A stretch of DNA of 34,508 nucleotides, from positions 1 to 34,508 of the forward strand of contig CANQDP010000012.1 in assembly GCA_947593585.1 (NCBI GenBank), written 5' to 3'. Positions 8,118 to 16,589 of the stretch are shown here, piece after piece (the stretch's first letter is position 1; every line of letters starts with the position of its first letter). The notes under the pieces are model-generated. The model did not search any database. It was not told the DNA's origin and saw only the letters and a program-made list of their open reading frames with translations. The stretch is from an uncultured Clostridia bacterium (GTDB lineage: Bacteria > Bacillota > Clostridia > Christensenellales > UBA1242). The translations under genes and the position numbers were made by a program.

Positions 8118-8147
8118 TAAAAAACCGCAGTTTATGCGGTTTTTTTA
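8118..8147. terminator. Strong bidirectional terminator between the ABC permease and rnhA
   Basis: AAAAAACCGCA (8119-8129), loop GTTTA, TGCGGTTTTTT (8135-8145). A-tract and T-tract flank the GC stem, so it can end plus-strand transcription from the transporter unit and minus-strand transcription of the miaB-rnhA operon. Confidence 0.9.
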
Positions 8148-8160
8148 TATATAGAAACGG

Positions 8161-8187
8161 AGGTATGTCTTTGAGACATAAATACCT
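8161..8187. repeat. Short inverted repeat in the rnhA 3' region
   Basis: TATGTCT (8164-8170) and AGACATA (8174-8180) form a 7-pair stem with a 3-base loop. Outer AGG (8161-8163) and CCT (8185-8187) add three pairs across a 4-base bulge. It lies between rnhA and the bidirectional terminator. No function is evident; possible 3' stem of the long minus-strand transcript. Confidence 0.5.
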
Positions 8188-8229
8188 TAACACATTAAAA
8201 CTCATAAATCAAGCAATTTTGCACCCAAT

Positions 8230-8670
8230 TTAAGATTTGTGTTTTGAGATTTCTCCCGTTGCCAACTCATCGCAGCGGTTGTTATAAACATTATCGGCAT
8301 GACCCTTAACTTTTATCCATTTGATTTTATGAATATTGTTCAGCTCAATAATTTGCTGCCACAAATCAGCATTTTGAACGGGTTTTTTGTTTGAAGACTT
8401 AAATCCATTGAGTTGCCATTTCGTTACCCAATCTTCAAGAAAGGCGTTCACTAAGTAGGCGCTATCGCTATATAATTCAACTTCGCAAGGCTCTTTTAGG
8501 CAATTTAAGGCTTTAATTGCTGCCGTCAATTCCATTTGATTGTTTGTTGTGTTTGGGTCAAAACCACTTATTTCCTTTTTGCTGCCCTTATAGAATAGAA
8601 CTGCACCCCATCCGCCTGCACCTGGGTTGCCACTGCAAGCGCCGTCTGTGTAAATGACTACCTTTTTCAT
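8230..8670 (-). CDS. rnhA: Ribonuclease HI
   Basis: 146 residues, normal for type I RNase H. It cuts the RNA strand of RNA-DNA hybrids (R-loops, primers). Catalytic acidic residues are all present: Asp9 in YTDGACSGNPG, Glu47 in NNQMELTAA, Asp69 in YSDSAYL and Asp134 in NNRCDELA, with His124 in VKGHADN. It lacks the N-terminal hybrid-binding domain of longer enzymes. It is the last gene of the miaB operon: its ATG abuts the ynbB stop codon and its AGGGGG ribosome site lies inside the end of ynbB, so the two are translationally coupled. Confidence 0.96.
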   Translation of the reverse strand: MKKVVIYTDGACSGNPGAGGWGAVLFYKGSKKEISGFDPNTTNNQMELTAAIKALNCLKEPCEVELYSDSAYLVNAFLEDWVTKWQLNGFKSSNKKPVQNADLWQQIIELNNIHKIKWIKVKGHADNVYNNRCDELATGEISKHKS

Positions 8671-9924
8671 TTAACCCCCTTTTTCGCTCACGATTGCGCT
8701 AATTGCATTAATTAAGCCAATTTTGCCATGTGTATATGAAAGAGAGCCTTGCAAAAACGCCGCATATGGCGGACGCATTGGCCCATCGCAACTCAGTTCT
8801 ATGCTGCTGCCTTGATTGAAACTGCCACTTGCCATAACGATTAGGTCCTCATAGCCGTCCATCTCACCCGCTTCAATTTGGCAGTTGCTATCTATTGCGC
8901 TGGATTGTTGGATTGCATTTGTAAACTTTAAAAGTTTATTTTTATCATTAAACTCGATTGTGCAAACTATATCCGACATATGCTCATTTAGGCTTGGCGT
9001 GGTTTTATAGCCCAATTTCGATAGTGCAACGCTTGCAAGAATTGCCACTTTTTTCGCTTCAGCCACAACATGTGGCGCAACAAACAATCCTTCAAAAAAG
9101 GCTTTGTAACCGGGAGAATATGAGCCATTGTCCGCACTCAAAGCGGGACTCATCATTTTAAACACTACTTTTTCAACCAACTCTTTTTTTCCAGCAATAT
9201 AGCCGCCCGTTGGCGCAATTCCTCCACCCATATTCTTCAAGAGTGAGCCAACAACTATGTCCGCCCCCACATCTGTTGGTTCGTCCTCTTCAGTAAATTC
9301 ACCATAGCAATTATCCACAACAATATTAGCGTTTGTGTGAAGCCTAATGCTGATTATAACTTCTGCAATTTGTTTTATAGACAAAGCGTTTCTTAACGAA
9401 TAACCTCTCGAGCGTTGGATATAAATCATTTTTGGCTTATATTTTTCAATGGCTGTGATAATTGCATTAATATCAAATTCACCATTTATCAAATCAACTT
9501 CGTGATAAGCAATTCCGTAGTCTTTAAGCGAACCCACATCCTTGCCTTCAACCCCGAAAATGACTTGCTTTAATGTGTCATATGGTGTGCCTGATATGCA
9601 CAACACACAATCTGTTGGGCGCAATAATCCCAACAATGTTTGACTTATTGCCTCAGTGCCGCAACTAATTAAAGGGCTAACAAAGGCTGCTTCAGCGTGA
9701 AAAACTGTTGCAAAAACATTGCAGAGCTTTTCTTTGCCAATGTCATTATGCCCATATCCAGAACTGCCAATAAAGTGGTGTGCCTCCACAGAATTGTCTA
9801 TAAATGCGTTAAGCACCTTCAATTGATTGGCAAATTCAATTTTTTTAATTTCTGCAAATTTATCTTTCGCCGTGTTTTCACATTCGTCAATAAAACTTAA
9901 AATTTTTCTATCTATTGAAATCAT
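8671..9924 (-). CDS. ynbB: PLP-dependent methionine gamma-lyase-family protein (YnbB type)
   Basis: 417 residues matching the 'aluminium resistance/methionine gamma-lyase family' proteins (PF06838 as I recall) of which B. subtilis YnbB is the model. Fold-type I landmarks: SCGTEAISQTLLGLLRP (88-104) near the cofactor phosphate, VVDNCYGEF with Asp204 for the pyridine nitrogen, and GSLLKNMGGGIAPTGGY with Lys230 as Schiff-base lysine. FIGSSGYGHND near residue 51 is another family block. The true substrate is unclear, since the cystathionine-type lyase name comes from fold similarity. The start overlaps the miaA stop by 4 bases (ATGA). Its position beside miaA and mutL fits conserved Firmicutes gene order. 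Confidence 0.92.
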   Translation of the reverse strand: MISIDRKILSFIDECENTAKDKFAEIKKIEFANQLKVLNAFIDNSVEAHHFIGSSGYGHNDIGKEKLCNVFATVFHAEAAFVSPLISCGTEAISQTLLGLLRPTDCVLCISGTPYDTLKQVIFGVEGKDVGSLKDYGIAYHEVDLINGEFDINAIITAIEKYKPKMIYIQRSRGYSLRNALSIKQIAEVIISIRLHTNANIVVDNCYGEFTEEDEPTDVGADIVVGSLLKNMGGGIAPTGGYIAGKKELVEKVVFKMMSPALSADNGSYSPGYKAFFEGLFVAPHVVAEAKKVAILASVALSKLGYKTTPSLNEHMSDIVCTIEFNDKNKLLKFTNAIQQSSAIDSNCQIEAGEMDGYEDLIVMASGSFNQGSSIELSCDGPMRPPYAAFLQGSLSYTHGKIGLINAISAIVSEKGG

Positions 9925-10808
9925 AAAAACTCCTTAATTAATTGCTCCGCCTCTTTGATTGAGCAAAATTTTAGCCCTTTAATTGTCTTTAAAAATGTTA
10001 GTTGCCGCTTGCAATAGTTCCGTGAATGCTGTTTTATCAGATTTATTACATCATCTTGGCTGTTTTTCCCTGAAAAATAGTCAAACCACTCTTTATAGCC
10101 TATTGCCTGCATAGATTGCCAACTCTCTTCTGCCCCCTGCTCTTTAAGTGTCAAGACTTCATTAAGCAATCCTAACCTTAGCATTTCATCCACTCTTTCA
10201 TTGATTTTTTTATAGATAATTTCGCGCTCTTCAATAATTGCTAGGGGCAACACTTCATGACCCGCCAAAATTGATGTTGATTTCTCTTTAAAATCGCCAA
10301 ATTCTTCAATCTCTAAATATCTTATCACTCTTTTGATGTTGTTAGGATGCACTGAATTAGCCTTACCAGGATTTTTGCTTTTTAGAATATTCCAAACATA
10401 GTCATTGCCCTTAACTTTGGCTAAATTGGTATATTTCTCTCTAAATTCATCGTGAGAAGCGGTGTTTCCAAGCGTAAAGCCTTCAATTAGGGCTTTGATA
10501 TATAACCCTGTGCCTCCAACTATTATAGGGATTTTGCCTTTTCTTTCAATCTCTTCTATAGCCTTTTGGCAATCCAAAACAAACTGCCCAACATTATAAG
10601 TTTCGTTTGGTTCAACAATGTCTATAAGGTGATGAGCAACCGATTTTCTATCTTCTTTGCTTACTTTGGCACTGCCAATATCTAAGCCTTTATATATTTG
10701 CACACTGTCGGCAGAGATAATTTCTCCGCCAAAAGACTTGGCAACTTTAACTGCCAATGCTGATTTGCCCGTTCCGGTTAGTCCTGTTATTATAACAATT
10801 TTTTTCAT
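9921..10808 (-). CDS. miaA: tRNA dimethylallyltransferase
   Basis: 295 residues. MiaA transfers the dimethylallyl group to N6 of A37 in tRNAs reading UNN codons. The P-loop GLTGTGKSA (9-17), SADSVQIYKGLDIGSAK (33-49), HHLIDIVEP (63-71) and GGTGLYIKAL (98-107) are family hallmarks; the last holds the substrate channel region. The start overlaps the mutL stop by 4 bases. Its product is the substrate for MiaB (2-methylthiolation), encoded first in the same operon, so both steps of ms2i6A37 synthesis are co-transcribed with mutS and mutL. Confidence 0.97.
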   Translation of the reverse strand: MKKIVIITGLTGTGKSALAVKVAKSFGGEIISADSVQIYKGLDIGSAKVSKEDRKSVAHHLIDIVEPNETYNVGQFVLDCQKAIEEIERKGKIPIIVGGTGLYIKALIEGFTLGNTASHDEFREKYTNLAKVKGNDYVWNILKSKNPGKANSVHPNNIKRVIRYLEIEEFGDFKEKSTSILAGHEVLPLAIIEEREIIYKKINERVDEMLRLGLLNEVLTLKEQGAEESWQSMQAIGYKEWFDYFSGKNSQDDVINLIKQHSRNYCKRQLTFLKTIKGLKFCSIKEAEQLIKEFL

Positions 10809-12613
10809 TGAACAATTCGCTTAAACCATTTTTCGATTTGTGCACGGCTAATTACGGTGATTACTGGCCTGCCATGCGGACAGAGCAAAACCGGATTTTT
10901 ATCATCAAGATTTTTTAATAATTCCATGATTTCCCTTTCGCTGAGTTTCATTCCGCTTTTCACACTGCTCTTGCACGCTTTTTGCATAAGATAATGACGA
11001 ATTTCGTTATTTAAAGAAGGTTTTAAATTTTTAAAATCGTGCACAATGTCATCAACGAAATTCTTTAAGTTAATATCTTTTAGTTGCATAGGAATAGAAT
11101 TGATAATGATTTTTTTATCTCCGAAAGCGTCCACATCAAAGCCGAGCGCAGATAATTCGTCTTTTAAGTTTAAGATGAAATCCACTTCAACGGGCGACAT
11201 CTCTTGGACATATGGCACTAATAAGTCTTGCACGACCACATTTCTTGCTTTCAACATTTCAGTTAGTTTATCGTAGTTTAGGCGCTCATGACCGGCATGA
11301 AAATCTACCAACAGCATGTTTTCGCCCTTCTCTAGCACTAAAAATTCGTTGAAAAGTTCTCCAACAATTTTAAAATTAGGCACATCTTCAAGGTTTTTAT
11401 ATTCTTGCGTTGGCTCTAAATTTTGTGCAGGATGATTTTCCTGAGTTGGCTGCTCAGTTTTTAAATCGAACATGGTGATAGGTGAAAAATTAGTTTGTCT
11501 CAATTCAACATCGTATGATGATGACGACCTAGTGTTTGGTTCTATTTCGATTTCTTTTAGCGAATTGATGTCCGTTTTTATTAAAGGGTCGGTTGAAATT
11601 ATTGGCTTTGGCGCTTCCGTTTTGGGATTTAGTTGGCTAAAAATTGCAGAAGAGCATGCAGAAAACACTAAATCGTAGATTTTTGATGGCTCAGCAAACT
11701 TAACATTTAGTTTGCTTGGATGGACATTGACATCAATATCGATGTTTGGCATATTGATGTTTATCACATAAAAAGGGAATTGCCTTGTCATTAAATATTC
11801 TTCAAAAGCCATATAAACGGCCTTGGAAACAATTTCATCCACAACATATCTACCATTTATGATAAGTGTTTGATATGTGGTGTTTGGCTTTGAAAACCCA
11901 ACCTTTGAAACAAATCCGCTTATTGATATGTTCTCTTGCGATTTATTGATGGACATAACATTTTGAGTAATTTCTTCTCCATATACACAATATATGGTAT
12001 CTAAAAGTGTTTTCCCGTTAGTTTGGAAAATCGTTTTGTCGTCCACTACATATTTAAAATGAATTGTGGGATTTGCTAAAATATATCTTGAAATAATGTT
12101 TGTGATTTGATTTTCTTCTTGCTTCGGCTTCTTTAAAAACTTACGCCTAGCGGGGGTGTTGAAGAACAAGTTGTTCACCTCAATTCGAGTGCCACAGTCT
12201 AACGCACTTGGCTCTGGCTCACCAAATTTGCCACCATCAACTTCAATTTTATATGCGCAGTCGCAAGACTGAGTTTTTGAAATCAAGCAAGTTTCGCTTA
12301 CATTTGATATGCTTGCTAATGCCTCTCCTCTAAACCCTAGAGTTGAGATGCTTTCCAGGTCTTCAACCGAGCTGATTTTGCTTGTGGCATGTGGTAAGAA
12401 GGCTTTAACAAGGTCTTCTTGCTCTATGCCCTTGCCATTGTCTTTAACTATGATTTGGTCTATTCCACCATTTTTAATCTCAACCGAAATTTTGGTTGCA
12501 CCTGCGTCTAGGGAATTATCCACCAATTCTTTTACAACGGAAAAAGGGCTTTCCACCACTTCACCTGCGGAAATTCGGTTGATAATCATGCTATTTAAGA
12601 TGTTAATGGCCAT
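10805..12613 (-). CDS. mutL: DNA mismatch repair protein MutL
   Basis: 602 residues. N-terminal GHKL ATPase: Glu29 in KELVDNSLDAGA, DNGKGI (58-63), TLGFRGEAL (91-99). A flexible acidic linker spans ~330-410. The C-terminal domain has the endonuclease set of MutH-less bacteria: DFHAGHE (437-443), ACKSS near 541, CPHGRP (578-583) and FKR near the end. The first motif departs from the usual DQHA-x2-E-x4-E: Gln is replaced by Phe438 and the last Glu by Asp448, while Asp437, His439 and Glu443 are kept. It is probably a nicking endonuclease stimulated by MutS and the sliding clamp. AGGAG precedes the ATG, 9 bases after mutS. Confidence 0.96.
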   Translation of the reverse strand: MAINILNSMIINRISAGEVVESPFSVVKELVDNSLDAGATKISVEIKNGGIDQIIVKDNGKGIEQEDLVKAFLPHATSKISSVEDLESISTLGFRGEALASISNVSETCLISKTQSCDCAYKIEVDGGKFGEPEPSALDCGTRIEVNNLFFNTPARRKFLKKPKQEENQITNIISRYILANPTIHFKYVVDDKTIFQTNGKTLLDTIYCVYGEEITQNVMSINKSQENISISGFVSKVGFSKPNTTYQTLIINGRYVVDEIVSKAVYMAFEEYLMTRQFPFYVININMPNIDIDVNVHPSKLNVKFAEPSKIYDLVFSACSSAIFSQLNPKTEAPKPIISTDPLIKTDINSLKEIEIEPNTRSSSSYDVELRQTNFSPITMFDLKTEQPTQENHPAQNLEPTQEYKNLEDVPNFKIVGELFNEFLVLEKGENMLLVDFHAGHERLNYDKLTEMLKARNVVVQDLLVPYVQEMSPVEVDFILNLKDELSALGFDVDAFGDKKIIINSIPMQLKDINLKNFVDDIVHDFKNLKPSLNNEIRHYLMQKACKSSVKSGMKLSEREIMELLKNLDDKNPVLLCPHGRPVITVISRAQIEKWFKRIVQ

Positions 12614-12622
12614 TTAATCTCC

Positions 12623-15178
12623 TTATTTTACAATATCTATCAAATGAACTAATGTGTCAAAAGCGGTTAGTGGAGAAAGTTTGTTTATGTCAATTTCCCT
12701 AAGGATATTGGTAATCTCCCCTTCTTTTTCGTTTTTATTAACTTGTTTTTCGTCTTCAAATTCTCTTATTAATTCTTTAGAACGGTCTATAATTTCTTGT
12801 GGCAAACCGGCAAGGCTAGCCACCTCTATGCCATAACTCTTGGTGGCGCTGCCGCGCATAATTTTGCGCAAAAACACTAACTTTCCGCCAATCTCTTTGA
12901 TTGATATGCAAAAGTTTTTAACTCCGTCATATAGACCTTCCATACGCATCAATTCATGATAGTGGGTGGCAAAAAGAGTTTTGGCCTTAAGTTTTTTCGA
13001 TAGATATTCAACCACAGCCCAAGCAATCGAAAGTCCGTCAAATGTTGATGTGCCTCTGCCCACCTCGTCAAGAATGATAAGGCTATTGTTGGTGCAATAA
13101 TTTAGGATATTGGCAACTTCTATCATCTCCACCATAAAAGTGGATTGCCCAACTGCTAGGTCATCACTTGCTCCAATACGAGTGAATATTCTATCAACCA
13201 AGCACAAGTCTGCCTTCTCTGCTGGCACAAAACTGCCAATATGTGCTAAATAGGTGATTAATGCCACCTGCCTCATATAAGTTGATTTGCCCGCCATATT
13301 TGGGCCTGTTAGAATAATTGTCCTTTGGTCGGTGGAATTTAGTTTGCAGTCGTTGGAAATGAAACTATCTTGTTTTAGCATTTTTTCAACAACGGGATGC
13401 CTGCCCTCTTCAATGTTAATTTCGTTGTTTTGATTGAATGTTGGGCGAGTGTAATTATTTTGCAAAGCCACCTCTGCCAACGAATAGATGCAGTCTATAG
13501 TGGAGAGAGCGATTGCAATATCTTGCAAGACAGTGGCGTTATCTAGCAATTGAAGTTTTAAATTTGAAAAGATCTCTTCTTCAAGTTTTATGGCATTTTC
13601 GTTGCTTGTTAGGATTTGTTCTTCCAAATTTTTTAGCTCTTCAGTGATATATCTCTCATTGTTTGAAATCGTTTGTTTGCGTATGTATCTAAAAGGCACT
13701 TGGTCGCTAAACTGTTTGTTTACTTCAATATAGTAACCAAACACACGATTATAACCTATCTTTAGATTTTTAATGCCAGTTGATTCTCTTTCTTGTTGTT
13801 GCAATGCTAAGATAAATTGCTCGGCATTATTTTTTAGTTCTCGAAACTTGTCTAACTGCGGATTAAAGCCGGATTTGATATAGTTTCCATCACGCAATAA
13901 AGAGGAGGCTTTTTCGTCTATCACCATGTTAATTGTGTTGGCAATGTCTGACACATCTGCAATTTTATCCGCAATTTCAATAAGATTTGCGTTTTGTGTG
14001 CTCAAAATAACCTGTTTTATTGGGGTTGCTTGCGAGATAGAACTAGATAATGCAAGGCAATCTCTTGGCGTGATATTGCCATACGATATTTTGCCCACCA
14101 GCCTTTCAACATCTTGGATTTGGTCTAGCAACTGTTTTAATTCTGCCATACATATAGGGTTGTGCACCAAACAATCAACCATATCTAGCCTTTTATTAAT
14201 TTTTTCAATAGACAGCAACGGCTGACGAACCCAATTTCTTAGCATTCTGCCGCCACCACTTGTTAGCGTGTTGTCCAACACCCATAGCAGACTGCCAATT
14301 TTGCCTCCGTCCCGCATGGTTTGCTCAATTTCTAGATTTCGCCTAGTGTTTGTGTCCACATACATAAATTGCTCATCAACAATTAATCTAGGCATTTTTA
14401 TATGCTTTAAATCTCGCTTTTGCGTTTCTTGAAAATACTGCAAAAGTGCACCAATGGCAGCCTTGCAATTAGTTTTATCAAAATCATAACCTTTCAAAGA
14501 GGTCAAATTATATTGCTTCAAAATAGCCTTTTCTGCGTTTGCGGAAGAGAAAGCCCAGTCGTTAAATAAATTAAACTTGAATTGACCTCTATCTGTAACG
14601 CATGGAAGTGTTTTAGAAAGTTCAAACATCTCTTCATTGCAAATAATTTCGGCAGGCATCACCCTAACGACCTGGTCATTCACATAATTGGCAACATTTT
14701 CGCCAGAATATTCGCCCACACAAAATTCTCCGGTGGAAAGGTCGCTATACACATATGACACAGCGTTTTTGTTCTTATACACGCACATTATATAGGTGTT
14801 TTTGCGGTCGTTAAGCATAGAAGTGTCCACAATCGTGCCGGGCGTGATAACTCTCACAACTTCTCGTTGCATGATTTTATTCACAAATTTATCTGTTTGC
14901 TCTGCAATCGCAATCTTGAAGCCCCTTTCCAATAGTTTTTGAGCATAACTTTCATACGCATGAAATGGCACACCGCACATGGGTGCTCGTTCGTCTAACC
15001 CACAATCCTTGCCCGTTAAAGTTAAGTCTAAAATCTTGCTTGCGATTTTTGCATCGTCATAAAACATTTCATAAAAATCGCCCAAGCGAAAAAAGACAAT
15101 ACAATCTGGGTATTGGCTCTTAATTTGCCAATATTGGCGCATGGCAGGGGATTCTTTTAACTCTTTATCTTTTGCCAT
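12623..15178 (-). CDS. mutS: DNA mismatch repair protein MutS
   Basis: 851 residues, normal length for MutS1. GDFYEMF (33-39) carries the mismatch-wedging Phe35 and Glu37. The lever and clamp regions fill the middle. The C-terminal ATPase has Walker A GPNMAGKST (625-633), DEVGRGTSTFDG (Walker B and signature) and ATHYHEL. It detects mismatches and recruits MutL, encoded 9 bases downstream. Its start (AGGAGTG site) lies 14 bases inside the end of miaB, so translation is coupled. The extreme C-terminus past residue 800 is short and acidic; the usual clamp-binding motif is not obvious. Confidence 0.98.
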   Translation of the reverse strand: MAKDKELKESPAMRQYWQIKSQYPDCIVFFRLGDFYEMFYDDAKIASKILDLTLTGKDCGLDERAPMCGVPFHAYESYAQKLLERGFKIAIAEQTDKFVNKIMQREVVRVITPGTIVDTSMLNDRKNTYIMCVYKNKNAVSYVYSDLSTGEFCVGEYSGENVANYVNDQVVRVMPAEIICNEEMFELSKTLPCVTDRGQFKFNLFNDWAFSSANAEKAILKQYNLTSLKGYDFDKTNCKAAIGALLQYFQETQKRDLKHIKMPRLIVDEQFMYVDTNTRRNLEIEQTMRDGGKIGSLLWVLDNTLTSGGGRMLRNWVRQPLLSIEKINKRLDMVDCLVHNPICMAELKQLLDQIQDVERLVGKISYGNITPRDCLALSSSISQATPIKQVILSTQNANLIEIADKIADVSDIANTINMVIDEKASSLLRDGNYIKSGFNPQLDKFRELKNNAEQFILALQQQERESTGIKNLKIGYNRVFGYYIEVNKQFSDQVPFRYIRKQTISNNERYITEELKNLEEQILTSNENAIKLEEEIFSNLKLQLLDNATVLQDIAIALSTIDCIYSLAEVALQNNYTRPTFNQNNEINIEEGRHPVVEKMLKQDSFISNDCKLNSTDQRTIILTGPNMAGKSTYMRQVALITYLAHIGSFVPAEKADLCLVDRIFTRIGASDDLAVGQSTFMVEMIEVANILNYCTNNSLIILDEVGRGTSTFDGLSIAWAVVEYLSKKLKAKTLFATHYHELMRMEGLYDGVKNFCISIKEIGGKLVFLRKIMRGSATKSYGIEVASLAGLPQEIIDRSKELIREFEDEKQVNKNEKEGEITNILREIDINKLSPLTAFDTLVHLIDIVK

Positions 15179-16499
15179 ATATCACTCCTGAAAGCTTATG
15201 ATTTCTAATATCTTCCACCCTAACATTGGCAAAATAATTTTCGTTCACAAACTTATAATTTGGGATATATATCTCTTTGCCTCCATCAGTTATGCCCACA
15301 GACACCCCATTGATTTGCTTAATCAAACAGTTAAACACTTTTTTAAAGTATTTTTTCGTTTGGTCCTTTTGAATGATTTTTTGAAGCCTTAAAAGTTTAT
15401 TTACGCGAATGTTCTTTTCCTTTTCATCGACTTGGTCTTCAAACTCGGCGGCCGGAGTGCCAGACCTTTTGGAATACATAAATGCAAAAACTTGGTCATA
15501 TTTGACCTTTTTTAGCAGTTTTAAGGTTTTATTAAAATCACTTTCGGTTTCCCCCGGAAAGCCAACTATTATGTCTGTTGAAAGGGATATATTTGGCACT
15601 GCATGCTTCACTTTCTTAATTATGGACATATATTGCTTCACATCATAGTGCCTATTCATGCGCTTTAAAATTGGGCTGCTGCCAGATTGCACAGGCAGAT
15701 GTAGGGCTTTGGCCACCTTTTCTTCCGTTTTCATAACTTTGATGATATCATCGCCAAAATCCATTGGGTGAGATGTCATAAATTTGATTTTGAAATCGCC
15801 TTCAATCTTGCAAAGGTTTTGCAATAGCTCAGCAAAGGTCATAGGTTCGCTTAAATCTTTGCCATAAGAGTTGACATTCTGCCCAAGCAAAGTGATAAAC
15901 TTATAGCCCTTATTTTGCACTAAATCTTTCACTTCTTCATAAATGTCGTGGAATGGGCGGCTTTTTTCTCTGCCCCTAACATATGGGACAATGCAATAAG
16001 TGCAGAATTTATTGCAGCCATAGATTATGTTGACATAGGCGTTTATTTTGTCATCTCGCACGCAAAGGTCTGTGTCCATATTGCCAGTTGGTTTTTCAAC
16101 GATTTCGTATATCGGCTGATGGTTCATGGCAAATCTTAGCAAGTATTGAGCGAGCATATTGATATTGTGCGTGCCGATTATTATATCAACGAAAGAAAGC
16201 TTGTCCTTTAAATTGTATTTACCCTTTTTTTGCTGAGGCATACATCCGCACAAAATTAAGATTTTGTTTTTGTCCTTAGCCTTTTCAGGCTTCAAAGCCA
16301 TAATGTTGTTATATGCTCTATCTTCTGCCCCTTCTCGAATGCAGCAAGTGTTGAAAACCACCACATTCGCATCTATTGGGTTATCAATTTCCTCCATCCC
16401 CAAAGACAGCAAAATGCCACGGATTTTCTCACTTTCGTGCACATTCATTTGGCATCCGTATGTGTTTATATTAAATGTTTTTCCTTCATAGCTATTCAT
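15165..16499 (-). CDS. miaB: tRNA-2-methylthio-N6-dimethylallyladenosine synthase
   Basis: 444 residues. Radical SAM methylthiotransferase that adds the 2-methylthio group to i6A37 in tRNA. The N-terminal cluster uses Cys16 (NTYGCQMN), Cys52 (NTCCIRE) and Cys86 (CGCMPQQ). The radical SAM cluster uses Cys162, Cys166, Cys169 (YGCNKFCTYCIVPYVRG). LPVQSGS and STDIIVGFPGET are family blocks. A TRAM domain closes the protein (about 380-444). It heads the six-gene minus-strand operon. There is no Shine-Dalgarno sequence; the ATG sits 7 bases after a perfect TATAAT, so the message is probably leaderless. No later start codon would leave the first cysteine motif intact. Confidence 0.97.
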   Translation of the reverse strand: MNSYEGKTFNINTYGCQMNVHESEKIRGILLSLGMEEIDNPIDANVVVFNTCCIREGAEDRAYNNIMALKPEKAKDKNKILILCGCMPQQKKGKYNLKDKLSFVDIIIGTHNINMLAQYLLRFAMNHQPIYEIVEKPTGNMDTDLCVRDDKINAYVNIIYGCNKFCTYCIVPYVRGREKSRPFHDIYEEVKDLVQNKGYKFITLLGQNVNSYGKDLSEPMTFAELLQNLCKIEGDFKIKFMTSHPMDFGDDIIKVMKTEEKVAKALHLPVQSGSSPILKRMNRHYDVKQYMSIIKKVKHAVPNISLSTDIIVGFPGETESDFNKTLKLLKKVKYDQVFAFMYSKRSGTPAAEFEDQVDEKEKNIRVNKLLRLQKIIQKDQTKKYFKKVFNCLIKQINGVSVGITDGGKEIYIPNYKFVNENYFANVRVEDIRNHKLSGVIYGKR

Positions 16500-16506
16500 G
16501 TTTATT

Positions 16507-16535
16507 ATTATATAATAAATTCAACTATTTTTCAA
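16507..16535 (-). promoter_or_regulatory. Promoter of the miaB operon, predicted leaderless start
   Basis: On the minus strand TTGAAA (16530-16535), 17 bases, TATAAT (16507-16512), then AATAAAC and the miaB ATG. A normal start point 6-8 bases after the -10 would fall on or within a base or two of the A of ATG. Confidence 0.75.
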
Positions 16536-16589
16536 CTATTTTTATCAATTTTGCTTATTAATTGAGCTTTTTTGCAAATAATAGGCTTG

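Noticed and set aside
8166..8229. A 22-codon ORF beginning ATG TCT TTG AGA on the plus strand behind GGAGG
   Set aside because: The ribosome site is only one base from the ATG, the frame lies downstream of a strong terminator, and its start is part of an inverted repeat. No support as a gene.
9697..9900. Plus-strand ORFs inside ynbB, mutL, mutS and other minus-strand genes
   Set aside because: They are antisense shadows of well-supported genes, lack ribosome sites and show no recognisable protein features.
16551..16582. Promoter TTGCTT...AATAAT for the penicillin-binding protein gene
   Set aside because: The spacer is 20 bases, too long for confidence, although AATAAT again ends 7 bases before the ATG and would fit the leaderless pattern.
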